The notes under the pieces are model-generated. The model did not search any database. It was not told the DNA's origin and was given only the letters and a program-made list of their open reading frames with translations. Source: CAZSNH01 sp052388455 (lineage in GTDB: Bacteria > Pseudomonadota > Alphaproteobacteria > Rhizobiales > Hyphomicrobiaceae). From it: a stretch of 64,000 nt of DNA. Below, piece by piece: positions 55,616 through 64,000 of this stretch. The position numbers and the translations under genes are program-made. The DNA lies in assembly GCA_052388455.1 (NCBI GenBank), contig JBQTIA010000039.1, forward strand, positions 1 through 64,000. The letters run 5' to 3'. How positions within the stretch are numbered: the stretch's first letter is position 1; each line of letters begins with the position of its first letter.

Positions 55616-55830
55616 TCAATTGCAGCGCATTTGATTGCGGCAGGCGGTGGTGGTGCCGCAGGCGTACCGCAGCGTCCGCCCGCTGGGCTCGCGCGCGTAC
55701 AGTATTTCGGAACCACGTTACACAGGGTCAGCATCTGGCAGTACGGCTTGGCGGCTTCGGCTGGAATTGGCTCGGCAATGAGAGCTCCGCCAGCCACGGC
55801 GAACACGAGTGCAAAGGTCTTCGAGTACAT
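55616..55830 (-). pseudogene. Small exported Cys-rich protein, probable frameshift
   Basis: From the ATG at 55830 (AAGGA upstream) the frame encodes a signal peptide (MYSKTFALVFAVAGGALIAE) and AKPYCQMLTLCNVVPKYCTR. Near 55690 the coherent sequence appears to move to another frame, which reads EPSGRTLRYACGTTTACRN, then QMRCN and a TGA at 55616-55618. The original frame instead turns into Pro/Ala/Arg-rich sequence and runs into the next gene. Cys spacing continues naturally across the switch, so a single-base indel is likely. It could also be an assembly error. Confidence 0.55.
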
Positions 55831-56425
55831 CAATCATCCTTTCGAGGTAGCCCCGGCGAGGACCCTCGATGATGGAGACTACGCGTGAGGCACCCGCCGC
55901 GCTGTCGCCTGGGGAACACGGGGCAGCTCCGAAGCACCCGCGGCGCATAAGGCACCGCCGTTGGGCGGTTACAGCGAAGGTGATCTCGACAGGGCCATCC
56001 CACGCGCCGAACGTGAGCGGCGCGGGGTGTCGATGGATGTGAGTAGGAAATCTCGTCACACTCGAGATATCCCGGTCACCAACACTATGGGTTCGACGCA
56101 ACTGACCCTGAGCAGGCCTGTTGCCGGCCGGAAAAGACGTGTCGCCAGGCGACAACCATCGGAAGCGGCGTGCATGAGCGGAAAGCCGCGAAGCTCTGCA
56201 CTCGGGTCAAGAGCCTCAATTCGTGACCTGCCGGCGAACGCCTTGGCTTTATTTTCCAATCCATCTGGAGCCGAGCATCTTGGTCATTCGGATTTTCGGC
56301 TCCAGAACCACACCTCGCCATTTCGTTAGGACGCAATTGCCGTTCTTCGAATCGCAATCACTCTCCAGCCTTTTCGAGACCGACTATTCACGCATCGGAC
56401 TGATAGTGTCCGAAGCGATCGTGGT
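55831..56425. other. Intergenic region without a recognised gene
   Basis: 595 bp between the M10 protease 3' end and the small Cys-rich gene (both minus strand). Short open frames exist, but none has convincing protein-like sequence. Near the right edge, TAGTGTCCGAAGCGATCG (56404-56421) resembles the start of the second hairpin of repeat family B at 23299, possibly a remnant. Confidence 0.5.
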
Positions 56426-59400
56426 CTAGAAAATAAACCAGTCGGCCTGGACCTGATCGACCGTCACGCCGGCGAGGTGGATGATGTCGTCGCTGAGGCT
56501 GTTGCTGATGTCGACGCCGTCACCGCTTACGGCGACCGCCATCTGGGCGAAGCTGTCGAGGCCGGCGACGTCAAACATCATTCTGTCACCCTCGCCGAAT
56601 TTGAAGTCGGTGATGGTGTCTCGGCCCCAGGCGCTTTGGAAGATGAATCCGTCCTCGCCCGTGCCGCCCGTGAGGGTGTCATTGCCCGAGCCGCCGGACA
56701 GGATGTCGTCGTCGCTGTTGCCATCGAGCCAATCATGGCCCGAGCTACCGGTCAGCACGTCGTTGCCGGCCCCTCCCATGAGGTAGACGGCACTGGTCGG
56801 CGAGGCGACCACGCCCGAGCCGTCGAACGTGTCGTTGCCCCGGCCGCCGAAGGCCGCCTCGACATTCGTGGCTGCCAGGTCGAGGGTGAGCCCGCCCGAC
56901 GGTGTCAGGCTCTCATCGACGTAGACCTGGTCCCAGCCGTCGCCGCCATCAATGAGGCTGTCCAGCACATCGACGTAGAGCACGTCATCACCTTCTCCGC
57001 CCTTGATCTGGTCGACACCGAAACCGCCCGAGATAATGTCGTTGCCGGAGCCGCCGCCGAGGATGTCCTTGCCGGACCCGCCATAGATCTCCTCGTCGCC
57101 GGCGCCACCCGTAATGGTGTCGACACGCGCAGTACCGTTGAGTTCCGTGCGAATGTTCGTGGCACCGATGGTCTGGTCGTCGAACTGGAATTTCTCGACC
57201 GACGAGAGCCAGTCACCGACGTGGGTGGTGGTGTTGTAGACGTAGGTCCAGCCCGGGAAGCCCGCGGCGGCCTCCGAGGTGATCGTGTAGTTGGAGCTGT
57301 TGCCCGAGAAGACCACGGTATCCGACCCCTGGCCGCCGCCGAACCACTCCATGCCCGCGCCGGCCTTGAACAGGTCGTTGCCGCCGTTGCCGTGGAGTTG
57401 CGTCGCATGGACCGTGTCGGTCGTACCGGTCGCGTCGATCACATCGCTGCCGGCCCCGCCGTAAACCTGCTCCACGCCCGTACCGGCGATCGTGAATTTG
57501 AAACCCGATGCAGCGGTGGCGCTATCGGCGTACACGTAATCGTAACCCGCACCGCCGCTGACGTTTCTGTCGAGGCTGTCGACGTAGAGCACGTCGTCGC
57601 CCAGGCCGCCGTCGAGGCGATCATTGCCGGCACCGCCGATCAGCGTATCGTCTCCCACGCCGCCGTTGAGAGTGTCGTTCTCAGTGCCGCCGTCGAGCCA
57701 GTCGTCGCCGAATCCGCCGACGAGCGCATCCGAGCCTGCGAAGCCATGGAGCGCATCGCCGCCGCGACCGCCCTTGATGGTATTGGCCAATCCGTTACCT
57801 TCGCCGTAGAAGGCGCCGGTGCCGTAGAACTCCAGGTTCTCGACGTTGGCAGCCCATCCAAGGCTATAGGTCTTGAGTGTGGTGAAGATCGTGTCGTTGC
57901 CGCCCGCAGCTCCAGCATTTTCGATGATGACGTCGCCGGCGCTGTCGACCCGATAATGGTCGTTGCCCGTGCCGCCGATCATAGTGTCGTTGCCTTCGTT
58001 TCCGTCCAAGACATCGTCGTGGGCCCCGCCATCCAGCGTGTCGGTGCCGATGCCGCCATGCAGCTGATCGTTGCCGTCGCCGCCGTTGAGGTAATCACCG
58101 CCGCCACCGCCCTTTATGTTGTTGTCTAGGGCGCTGCCGTAGCCGAAGAAGATGTCTGTGCCGTAGTACTCTAGGTTCTCGACGTTGGCGGCCCATCCAA
58201 GGCTGTAGGTCTTGAGCGTGGTGAAGATGGTGTCGTTGCCGCCCGCAGCTCCAGCATTCTCGATGATGACGTCGCCGGCGCTGTCGACCCGATAATGGTC
58301 GTTGCCCGAGCCGCCGATCATGGAGTCGTTCCCTTCGTTTCCTTCCAGAACATCGTCGTGGGCCCCGCCATTCAGCGTGTCGGTGCCGCGCCCGCCGACG
58401 AGGTGGTCGTTGCCGGCCCCCCCCATAAGCGTGTCGGTGCCGGCACCACCGACGATGACGTTGGCAAGGCTGTTGCCAGTTCCAGTAAAGTCGCCCGTAC
58501 CCGCGAACTCGAGAACCTCGACGTCGCCCACGAGACGGGCCGTGCTTGCGAGCGAGAAGCGATTGAGATTGGTGTAGACCTTGTCGGCCGTGTCGCTGCC
58601 GCCGGACAGCTCCCAGATCTCGTCAGTCCGATCGGAGATGAAGTATTGGTCGTTTCCGGCTCCACCCATGAGAACGTCGCCGATGCCGTCGGCGATCCCG
58701 CCGGTTCCGTCCCGATTGACTCCGCCGTCGAGGAAGTCGTTGCCGGTGCCGCCGAGCAGGGTGTCGCGGCCGGTATCGCCGACCAGATAGTCGTCGTGCT
58801 CGCCGCCGGAGAGGGTATCGTTCTCGGCTCCGCCATTGAGGTGGTCGTTGCCTTCACCGCCGAAAAGCCTGTCCACGCCGCCTTTGCCATAGATTTCGTC
58901 GTTGCCGGCACCGCCCTCGAGCCGGTTGTCGGCTGCGTTGCCGTAGATCACGTCGCGGCCTCGGCCGCCGATGGCGTTCTCGATGTAGTTGGCGATGGCG
59001 TTGCGATCGAAACCCGATTCCCAGGAGTTGTTGCCCCAGATGTCGACCGCGTCGGCCATCGCGATGTTCTTAGTGAGACCGCCGGCATTGGAGAAGCTGC
59101 CGGGCTCGAGATCGATGAGCTGTAACCCCCGGTACCCCGAGAGGTCGAGCGTGTCGGTACCGCCGGCATCCCAGATGGCGAACACCGCCTGATCAAAGCG
59201 ATCACTGATCGTGTAGGCCGCACCGGCGTTCGAGTGGAATCCGTAGGTGGTGCCGTCGGTGCGCGTCGTCATGTTGGCGCCGTAGAGGGCCTGCGCGGCG
59301 GCGATGTCGTGCAGCAGGGGCGTTCTTGCGAACAGTGCCCCGTGATCGGCGCCGGTCAACGACGCATCGAAGTAGCTCATGACACTGTACTGTGTCGTGT

Positions 59401-59896
59401 CCTCGATGTAGCCGCCGTGGCTCCCGTACTCTGGCTCCGCGTCATCGTCGGCGTTGTAGTTGCCGGGGTGGGAGAGGCCGATCGCGTGCCCGATCTCGTG
59501 AATGAGGGTTTCCCGATCCTCCTCGCCCTGCCCGAGGCTGTCCGTTCCCCAGTCAATGGCTCGATTGAATCCGACGACTGCTCTGCCGGTGTCAGGCCCG
59601 CCTACCGAGTGAGCCATCATATTGGAGTCCGCATTGCGGTAATTCTCGAACCGGATGTCCGGATCGGGATCGAAGAAGAAGTTGATCTGCGCAACATCGC
59701 TCCAGAGCTGCATGACCTCACCGGTCGTGATCATCTGCTCCTCGTTGAAGGCAAATCCGTTGGTAGAGAATCCATAACTCACGTCGACCTCTACCCCGAT
59801 GCGGTCACCCCATGGGTCCGCCTTTCGCGAGATGGCTCCTGCGGCCTGTGCGGTGGTGAAGGAATACTCGGGCGTGAACCTGCTGATCGGTGCCAT
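56426..59896 (-). CDS. M10 (serralysin-like) metalloprotease with long RTX array
   Basis: 1156 residues, no signal peptide. Catalytic domain in residues 1-250: zinc site HEIGHAIGLSHP at about 133-144 and Met-turn SVMSYF. A peptidase M10 C-terminal linker region follows, then many GGxGxDxux-type calcium repeats from about residue 320 on (RLFGGEGNDHLNGGAENDTL), interspersed with beta-rich modules, ending VQADWFIF. Exported by a type I system that is not in the window. ATG 59896 has GGAG nine bases upstream; the frame beyond it to 60166 is unsupported. Two modules are nearly identical at DNA level. Confidence 0.93.
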   Translation of the reverse strand: MAPISRFTPEYSFTTAQAAGAISRKADPWGDRIGVEVDVSYGFSTNGFAFNEEQMITTGEVMQLWSDVAQINFFFDPDPDIRFENYRNADSNMMAHSVGGPDTGRAVVGFNRAIDWGTDSLGQGEEDRETLIHEIGHAIGLSHPGNYNADDDAEPEYGSHGGYIEDTTQYSVMSYFDASLTGADHGALFARTPLLHDIAAAQALYGANMTTRTDGTTYGFHSNAGAAYTISDRFDQAVFAIWDAGGTDTLDLSGYRGLQLIDLEPGSFSNAGGLTKNIAMADAVDIWGNNSWESGFDRNAIANYIENAIGGRGRDVIYGNAADNRLEGGAGNDEIYGKGGVDRLFGGEGNDHLNGGAENDTLSGGEHDDYLVGDTGRDTLLGGTGNDFLDGGVNRDGTGGIADGIGDVLMGGAGNDQYFISDRTDEIWELSGGSDTADKVYTNLNRFSLASTARLVGDVEVLEFAGTGDFTGTGNSLANVIVGGAGTDTLMGGAGNDHLVGGRGTDTLNGGAHDDVLEGNEGNDSMIGGSGNDHYRVDSAGDVIIENAGAAGGNDTIFTTLKTYSLGWAANVENLEYYGTDIFFGYGSALDNNIKGGGGGDYLNGGDGNDQLHGGIGTDTLDGGAHDDVLDGNEGNDTMIGGTGNDHYRVDSAGDVIIENAGAAGGNDTIFTTLKTYSLGWAANVENLEFYGTGAFYGEGNGLANTIKGGRGGDALHGFAGSDALVGGFGDDWLDGGTENDTLNGGVGDDTLIGGAGNDRLDGGLGDDVLYVDSLDRNVSGGAGYDYVYADSATAASGFKFTIAGTGVEQVYGGAGSDVIDATGTTDTVHATQLHGNGGNDLFKAGAGMEWFGGGQGSDTVVFSGNSSNYTITSEAAAGFPGWTYVYNTTTHVGDWLSSVEKFQFDDQTIGATNIRTELNGTARVDTITGGAGDEEIYGGSGKDILGGGSGNDIISGGFGVDQIKGGEGDDVLYVDVLDSLIDGGDGWDQVYVDESLTPSGGLTLDLAATNVEAAFGGRGNDTFDGSGVVASPTSAVYLMGGAGNDVLTGSSGHDWLDGNSDDDILSGGSGNDTLTGGTGEDGFIFQSAWGRDTITDFKFGEGDRMMFDVAGLDSFAQMAVAVSGDGVDISNSLSDDIIHLAGVTVDQVQADWFIF
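57819..58049 (-). repeat. Internal RTX-module repeat, copy A
   Basis: 231 bp that recur at an offset of 339 bp (113 codons) at 58158-58388 with few substitutions. It encodes the module containing HYRVDSAGDVIIENAG and TTLKTYSLGWAANVENLE. Recent in-frame duplication within the M10/RTX gene. Confidence 0.9.
58158..58388 (-). repeat. Internal RTX-module repeat, copy B
   Basis: Second copy of 57819-58049. Because the offset is a multiple of three, recombination between copies would delete or add one 113-residue module and keep the frame. Confidence 0.9.
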
Positions 59897-60342
59897 GGTC
59901 GTCGTCTCCAGAAAGAATGATCGGACTGAAGGACGATCCATGCCGGTGCCCGGTCCCTGCCCGTCCGATGCGTGCACCGTGCCGTCGTTCGGCGGATCGA
60001 GCCTGTTTCCGGTGCGACATCGCTGAAAGAAAGTTGCTGTCCGGGTGTCTCGCGCGTGACGTCCGCGGGAGGCCGTTGGCCATCCTCGGCCTCGACCGGA
60101 CGAGCATGCCGTCGGAGCGACCGGCACGAAGTTTGACGGCCCCGCCAATTTCGTTCGAGGCGTCATCGTCCCGTCCCCTTGTCAGCCGAGGCCGGCAGTG
60201 GCCAATTCCATTGCTCCCTTCGCGATTGCTACGGGTCGAGCTTGGTCCGATCTCGGGTCGCGAGGCCGCGCATCCCTTGCTTTGGTTCCTTGCAGTGCGA
60301 CCAAGGCTCGGTTAATCGGGGTGCGACAAGGAGATGTCCACG
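59897..60342. other. Divergent intergenic region, M10 protease / gatB
   Basis: 446 bp expected to carry the promoters of the protease gene (minus) and gatB (plus). No clear -35/-10 pair, operator or riboswitch could be identified. Open frames here are low-complexity shadows. Confidence 0.4.
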
Positions 60343-61845
60343 ATGACCGCCCCATCCGCCGCAAGCCCCAAAGCCGCCAATCTCATCCGCGGCGGCACGG
60401 GAGACTGGGAAGTCGTCATCGGGCTGGAAGTGCACGCCCAGGTCGCCAGCCAGTCCAAGCTGTTCTCGGGTTCGTCCACGGCGTTCGGTGCCGAGCCGAA
60501 CAGTCACGTCAGCCTCGTCGATGCGGCCATGCCCGGGATGCTGCCCGTCATCAACGAGGAGTGCGTGGCCCAGGCCGTGCGCACCGGGCTCGGTCTCAAG
60601 GCGGCGATCAACCTGAAAAGCATCTTCGACCGCAAGAACTACTTCTATCCCGATCTGCCGCAGGGCTATCAGATCAGCCAATACAAGCAGCCGGTGGTCG
60701 GCGAAGGCGCGATCGAAATCGATGTCGACGGCGAGACGAAGCGTGTCGGCATCGAGCGGCTGCATTTGGAGCAGGACGCGGGCAAGTCGATCCACGACCA
60801 GCACCCGGACTATTCCTACGTCGATCTCAACCGCTCCGGCGTCGCGCTGATGGAAATCGTGTCGAAGCCAGACCTGCGCTCGGCCAGGGAGGCGCAGGCC
60901 TACGTCACCAAGCTGCGCACGATCCTGCGCTATCTCGGCACCTGCGATGGCGACATGGAGAAAGGCAACCTGCGCGCCGACGTGAATGTGTCGGTGAGAA
61001 AGCCAGGGGCCGGACTCGGCACGCGCTGCGAGATCAAGAACGTCAACTCGATCCGCTTCATAGGCCAAGCCGTCGAGGTGGAAGCGCGCCGCCAGATCGA
61101 CATTCTGGAGGACGGCGGCACCATCGACCAGGAGACGCGGCTGTTCGACCCCGGCAAGGGCGAGACGCGCAGCATGAGAAGCAAGGAGGAGGCACACGAC
61201 TACCGCTATTTCCCAGACCCCGACCTGCTCCCCCTCGAGCTGACGCAGACATTCGTCGATGGACTGAAAAAGCACCTGCCCGAGCTGCCCGACGAGAAGC
61301 GCGCGCGCTTCATTGCGGACTACGGGCTGTCGGCCTACGACGCGACGGTGCTCGTCGCCGAGCGCGAGAGCGCGGACTACTTCGAGCAGGTCGCTAAGGG
61401 ACGCGATAGGGTCGCGGCGGAGCCGCGCGATGGAAAGCTCGCTGCGAACTGGGTCATCAACGAGCTGTTCGGGCGGCTGAACAAGGAAGGCAAGGACATC
61501 GCGCATTCGCCGGTGTCGGCCAAGCAGCTCGGCGGGCTGGTGGACCTCATCGCCTCCAACGTCATCTCCGGCAAGATCGCCAAGGACCTGTTCGAGATTC
61601 TCTGGACCGAGGGTGGCGACCCGGGGACAATCGTCGAGGCGCGCGGCATGAAACAGGTGACCGACACCCGCGCGATCGAGAAGGCGGTCGACGACATCAT
61701 CGCCGCCAATCCGGACAAGGTGGAGCAGGCGAAGGCCAAGCCGTCGATGCTCGGCTGGTTCGTCGGTCAGGTCATGAAGGCCAGTGGCGGCAAAGCCAAC
61801 CCGGCCGCGGTGAATGAGATATTGAAGCAGAAGCTAGGGGTTTGA
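60343..61845 (+). CDS. gatB: Asp/Glu-tRNA amidotransferase subunit B
   Basis: Kinase and tRNA-binding subunit of GatCAB, about 500 residues. [63 protein letters not shown] and [20 protein letters not shown] are GatB signatures. The C-terminal YqeY-like tail ends in [21 protein letters not shown]. The ATG at 60343 is preferred over 60334 because GGAG ends immediately before the latter and is nine bases before the former. Separate from gatCA, unlike the common gatCAB operon. Confidence 0.97.
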   Translation: MTAPSAASPKAANLIRGGTGDWEVVIGLEVHAQVASQSKLFSGSSTAFGAEPNSHVSLVDAAMPGMLPVINEECVAQAVRTGLGLKAAINLKSIFDRKNYFYPDLPQGYQISQYKQPVVGEGAIEIDVDGETKRVGIERLHLEQDAGKSIHDQHPDYSYVDLNRSGVALMEIVSKPDLRSAREAQAYVTKLRTILRYLGTCDGDMEKGNLRADVNVSVRKPGAGLGTRCEIKNVNSIRFIGQAVEVEARRQIDILEDGGTIDQETRLFDPGKGETRSMRSKEEAHDYRYFPDPDLLPLELTQTFVDGLKKHLPELPDEKRARFIADYGLSAYDATVLVAERESADYFEQVAKGRDRVAAEPRDGKLAANWVINELFGRLNKEGKDIAHSPVSAKQLGGLVDLIASNVISGKIAKDLFEILWTEGGDPGTIVEARGMKQVTDTRAIEKAVDDIIAANPDKVEQAKAKPSMLGWFVGQVMKASGGKANPAAVNEILKQKLGV

Positions 61846-61859
61846 GACAGCAGCCGGCG

Positions 61860-63353
61860 TCAGAAGCGGATGCGGCTGCCGGTCAGAATGACGTCGGCAT
61901 CGTCGATCGGGGCCTTGATGCGCTGGCCCGACGACTCCAGGCCCTCGACCTCGGCCTCGAAATGACGGTAGCTGACGAACACGTCCATCTCTGCCTGTGA
62001 AATGTGCTGGACGATGCCGGCGCCCCAGATGTCCATGGTGCTGGAAGTGACGTAATCGAGGTCGCCGCCGACGGCTGAGCGGACACTCACGTTCAGCCCG
62101 GTCACCGCATCTTCCGAGCGGGCATACTCACCGAATATCGAGGTATAGCCCAGGCTGTTGAAGCGGCGCTTGATGCCGGCCTGGAGATAGTAATAGTCGA
62201 AATCCGGCCGGTTGCCGCACTCGACTCCGGCAGCGCGAATGGCGGCGGCATCGGCGGACGTAAAACAGGCGAATGTCACCACGCCGAGATCGGAACCGTC
62301 GAATTCGCGGTGCACGTAGGCGCCGGTCAGGAACAGGCCGGTGTGCTCGTGCAGAATGCTGGCCGAACCCTTCCATTCCCGCACGATCGTATTGCCGGAA
62401 TCCGGCTCGCGATCGCCGCCGCGCGGCCAGCCGAAAGTGTCTTCATCCTCGTCGGTCTGCTTGTAGAAACCGGCGCCCATGGCGAAGCGGAAATGATCGG
62501 TCTTCTTGGCGAAGCGGACCGCAACATCCCAGAAGTCGTCCTCGCCCCAGGCCGCCGAGGCCGTCAGCCCCATGAACACCGGCGTGTCGTAGCGGATGAT
62601 GCTTCCGCGATTGGTGTCGAGCTGCTCGACGAAGCGGCGCCAGCGCAGCGAAATCGTGTTGCCCGACGAAAGGGAGTTGAGGTCCGTGCTGCCCGAGCGG
62701 CTGGAATCGCGTGTGAACAGTCCGGTGCCGAATGCGCCCGTGTCCGAGTCACCCGCGATGGACGTACCGCCCATGTTGAAGCCGATGATCCCGTCGGTCG
62801 CCGGAGAGGCGAGGCCCATGGTGAAGGACCCGAGCGACTTGCTGCGCAGATACCACAGCGATTGGCGCAGGTTCGGCCCGCTTCCGGATTCGTCGTCGAG
62901 CTGATCGACACCGCCGGATGACCCGAGATTGACGCCGAGCTCGATATAGTAGCCGGCCGACAGCTCGTTGCTGATCTTCGCCAGGCCGTCGAGACGGATG
63001 CGATTGCCCGAGTTCGAGTTCGTGACGACGTAGGCATCGCTCTCGTCGCCGTCGTCCCAGGCCAGCAGCGCCTGGCTGACCTGGCCCGAAAGCGTGAGGC
63101 TGACCTTCCGGTTGCCCTTGCGCGCGGTGGTGGCTTCCAGATCGGCGATGCGCTCTTCGAGGTCGGCACAGCAGTTGCCGCCGAAATCGGCAGCGGCAGC
63201 GGGCCTGTATTCCGCGGCCAGCGCGAAAAACGACACCAGTGATGCGAAGAGCCACTTGCCGCTGATCGCAGGCTGCGGCTCCAGCGTGGACGCGGGTGGC
63301 GCCGATGCGAGCATCGGATTGGCCTGGAACATGGCTGTGAAAAGAGTGCTCAT
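61860..63353 (-). CDS. Rhizobial-type outer-membrane porin
   Basis: 497 residues. The signal region is unusually far in (KWLFASLVSFFALAAEYRPA at about 33-52), followed by mature GGNCCADLEERIADLEATTA, a coiled-coil stretch typical of porins in this order, and a 16-strand-like beta pattern ending in Phe (GSRIRF). The ATG at 63353 overlaps the upstream protease stop (ATGA), so the first 30 residues may be a coupling artefact with the real signal starting later; no in-frame ATG lies there. Forms channels for small solutes. Confidence 0.87.
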   Translation of the reverse strand: MSTLFTAMFQANPMLASAPPASTLEPQPAISGKWLFASLVSFFALAAEYRPAAAADFGGNCCADLEERIADLEATTARKGNRKVSLTLSGQVSQALLAWDDGDESDAYVVTNSNSGNRIRLDGLAKISNELSAGYYIELGVNLGSSGGVDQLDDESGSGPNLRQSLWYLRSKSLGSFTMGLASPATDGIIGFNMGGTSIAGDSDTGAFGTGLFTRDSSRSGSTDLNSLSSGNTISLRWRRFVEQLDTNRGSIIRYDTPVFMGLTASAAWGEDDFWDVAVRFAKKTDHFRFAMGAGFYKQTDEDEDTFGWPRGGDREPDSGNTIVREWKGSASILHEHTGLFLTGAYVHREFDGSDLGVVTFACFTSADAAAIRAAGVECGNRPDFDYYYLQAGIKRRFNSLGYTSIFGEYARSEDAVTGLNVSVRSAVGGDLDYVTSSTMDIWGAGIVQHISQAEMDVFVSYRHFEAEVEGLESSGQRIKAPIDDADVILTGSRIRF

Positions 63354-64000
63354 TGGCAAAGGTTGTCCGGCATCTGAACCAATCCCCAGCCGAAAACGGG
63401 ATCCCGCCCGGGCCGACCGAGGTCCGTGGCCTTCGCCTGCAGCGTGCTCACCATGTCGCCGATAGAGGCTGCGGGCTGGCGGGCGCGCAGCGCCGCGAGG
63501 GCCGCGGAAATGAATGGCGCCGCGAACGACGTTCCCGTTTCGAACCGCGTCGCCTCGCGCAGCGCGACCACCTGCACCTGCACGCCGGGTGCCGAGAAGT
63601 CGATGTGAGAACCGCGACCTGCCCCGCGATAGACGCGGAAGTCGTCGCCGACGGCGGTGACGGCCACGACGCTTTCGTAGCCGGCCGGATAGACGACCGG
63701 ACCCGTCGGTCCGAGATTTCCGGCGGCCGCCACGAGGGCCGAGCCCTTCTCCACGGACACGCGCACCACTTCCGCCAGCACGCGGTTATGGGGGCCGGTG
63801 AAGCTCAAATTGACGACCTTCACACCGCGCCCGATGATGGCTTCGACACCGCCCACGATGTCGAACGTATCGGCGATGTCCTCGCCCGTGGCGGCGCGGT
63901 GGAAGGCCTGAACGACGACGGCGCGGCCGCGCGGAAGCAGCCCCGGCACCTGCCCGTCTCCGCGTCCGACCATCAGCGCCAAGATGGCCGTGCCATGCGA
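63350..64000 (-). CDS. S8 (subtilisin-like) serine protease, C-terminal part
   Basis: 216 residues are visible; the 5' end is beyond the window. It starts within SHGTAILALMVG, the His of the catalytic triad, continues with VVNLSFTGP, AAAGNLGPTGPVVYPA (oxyanion Asn) and the nucleophile Ser in GTSFAAPFISAAL. The Asp motif is outside. Ends MPDNLCQ with a Cys. Probably exported. Translationally coupled to the porin gene downstream, an uncommon pairing. Confidence 0.9.
   Translation of the reverse strand, partial: SHGTAILALMVGRGDGQVPGLLPRGRAVVVQAFHRAATGEDIADTFDIVGGVEAIIGRGVKVVNLSFTGPHNRVLAEVVRVSVEKGSALVAAAGNLGPTGPVVYPAGYESVVAVTAVGDDFRVYRGAGRGSHIDFSAPGVQVQVVALREATRFETGTSFAAPFISAALAALRARQPAASIGDMVSTLQAKATDLGRPGRDPVFGWGLVQMPDNLCQ

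Noticed and set aside
56404..56421. Third copy of repeat family B
   Set aside because: Only about 18 bases resemble the start of the second hairpin and no palindrome remains; mentioned as a possible remnant only.
56477..58129. 550-residue plus-strand frame within the M10/RTX gene
   Set aside because: Val/Ala/Asp-rich shadow of the calcium repeats on the other strand.

Overview
This GC-rich window reads as a chromosomal segment of an alphaproteobacterium, most likely order Hyphomicrobiales (Rhizobiales). Four things point there: the block purM / DUF2066 / CDP-alcohol phosphatidyltransferase / hdaA / ppk / ppx, with rnd and aspS close by; an Fo-ATP synthase operon with separate b' and b subunits and a leading atpI; a porin with the CCADLEERIADLEATTARK-type N-terminus common in this order; and pyrB next to a dihydroorotase homologue without the metal-binding HxH motif. 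The genus cannot be fixed from the sequence alone. No rRNA, tRNA, CRISPR array, integrase or intact insertion sequence was seen.

Layout. 1-746: remnant of an ATPase gene broken by a palindromic repeat. 730-6736 (mostly minus strand): cytochrome P450, purN, a fused toxin-antitoxin gene on the plus strand, a two-gene ABC exporter and purM. 6925-13509 (plus): DUF2066 protein, CDP-alcohol phosphatidyltransferase, hdaA, ppk1 and ppx. 13561-17492: a double-hairpin repeat, a DnaJ-type chaperone, a membrane-anchored coiled-coil protein and ribonuclease D. 17732-23317: an RTX-tailed CAP protein, aspS, then an accessory patch (hicB, a hicA broken by a palindromic element, a duplicated aspS 3' end, a zeta-type toxin kinase) and a DUF2269 membrane protein that ends inside a repeat. 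23316-28225: small secreted and cupin proteins, the ispH-thrB-rnhA operon and a lipoprotein. 28668-31339: Fo-ATP synthase (atpI-B-E-b'-b). 31647-38951: an SH3 protein, a VOC protein, dprA-plsY, an MBL-fold hydrolase and pyrX-like/pyrB. 39132-45923: an AidB-like acyl-CoA dehydrogenase, a DUF599 protein, a PcfJ-like protein, ruvX and a membrane-bound spermidine-synthase-like protein. 46051-54512: gatC-gatA, an orphan HicB-like protein, three L,D-transpeptidases, a chorismate mutase and an amidohydrolase. 54522-64000: glutathione peroxidase, small secreted proteins, a large M10/RTX protease, gatB, a porin and a partial S8 protease.

How the genes fit together. Most of the window is housekeeping: purine and pyrimidine synthesis, polyphosphate turnover, replication control, ATP synthesis, isoprenoid and threonine synthesis. 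aspS looks like the nondiscriminating type, and together with gatCAB it suggests tRNA-dependent formation of Asn-tRNA and/or Gln-tRNA. Two proteins (CAP-RTX and M10-RTX) look like type I secretion substrates, but no exporter genes are present here. Three YkuD L,D-transpeptidases suggest a peptidoglycan rich in 3-3 cross-links or covalent anchoring of outer-membrane proteins.

The most unusual region is 20997-22585. A hicBA toxin-antitoxin pair is bracketed by a 90-bp direct repeat of the aspS 3' end, and hicA is interrupted by a roughly 120-bp palindromic element flanked by a 14-bp near-exact duplication. A second copy of that element truncates the ATPase gene at the left edge of the window. 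A toxin-antitoxin pair fused into one reading frame lies at 3166-3867.
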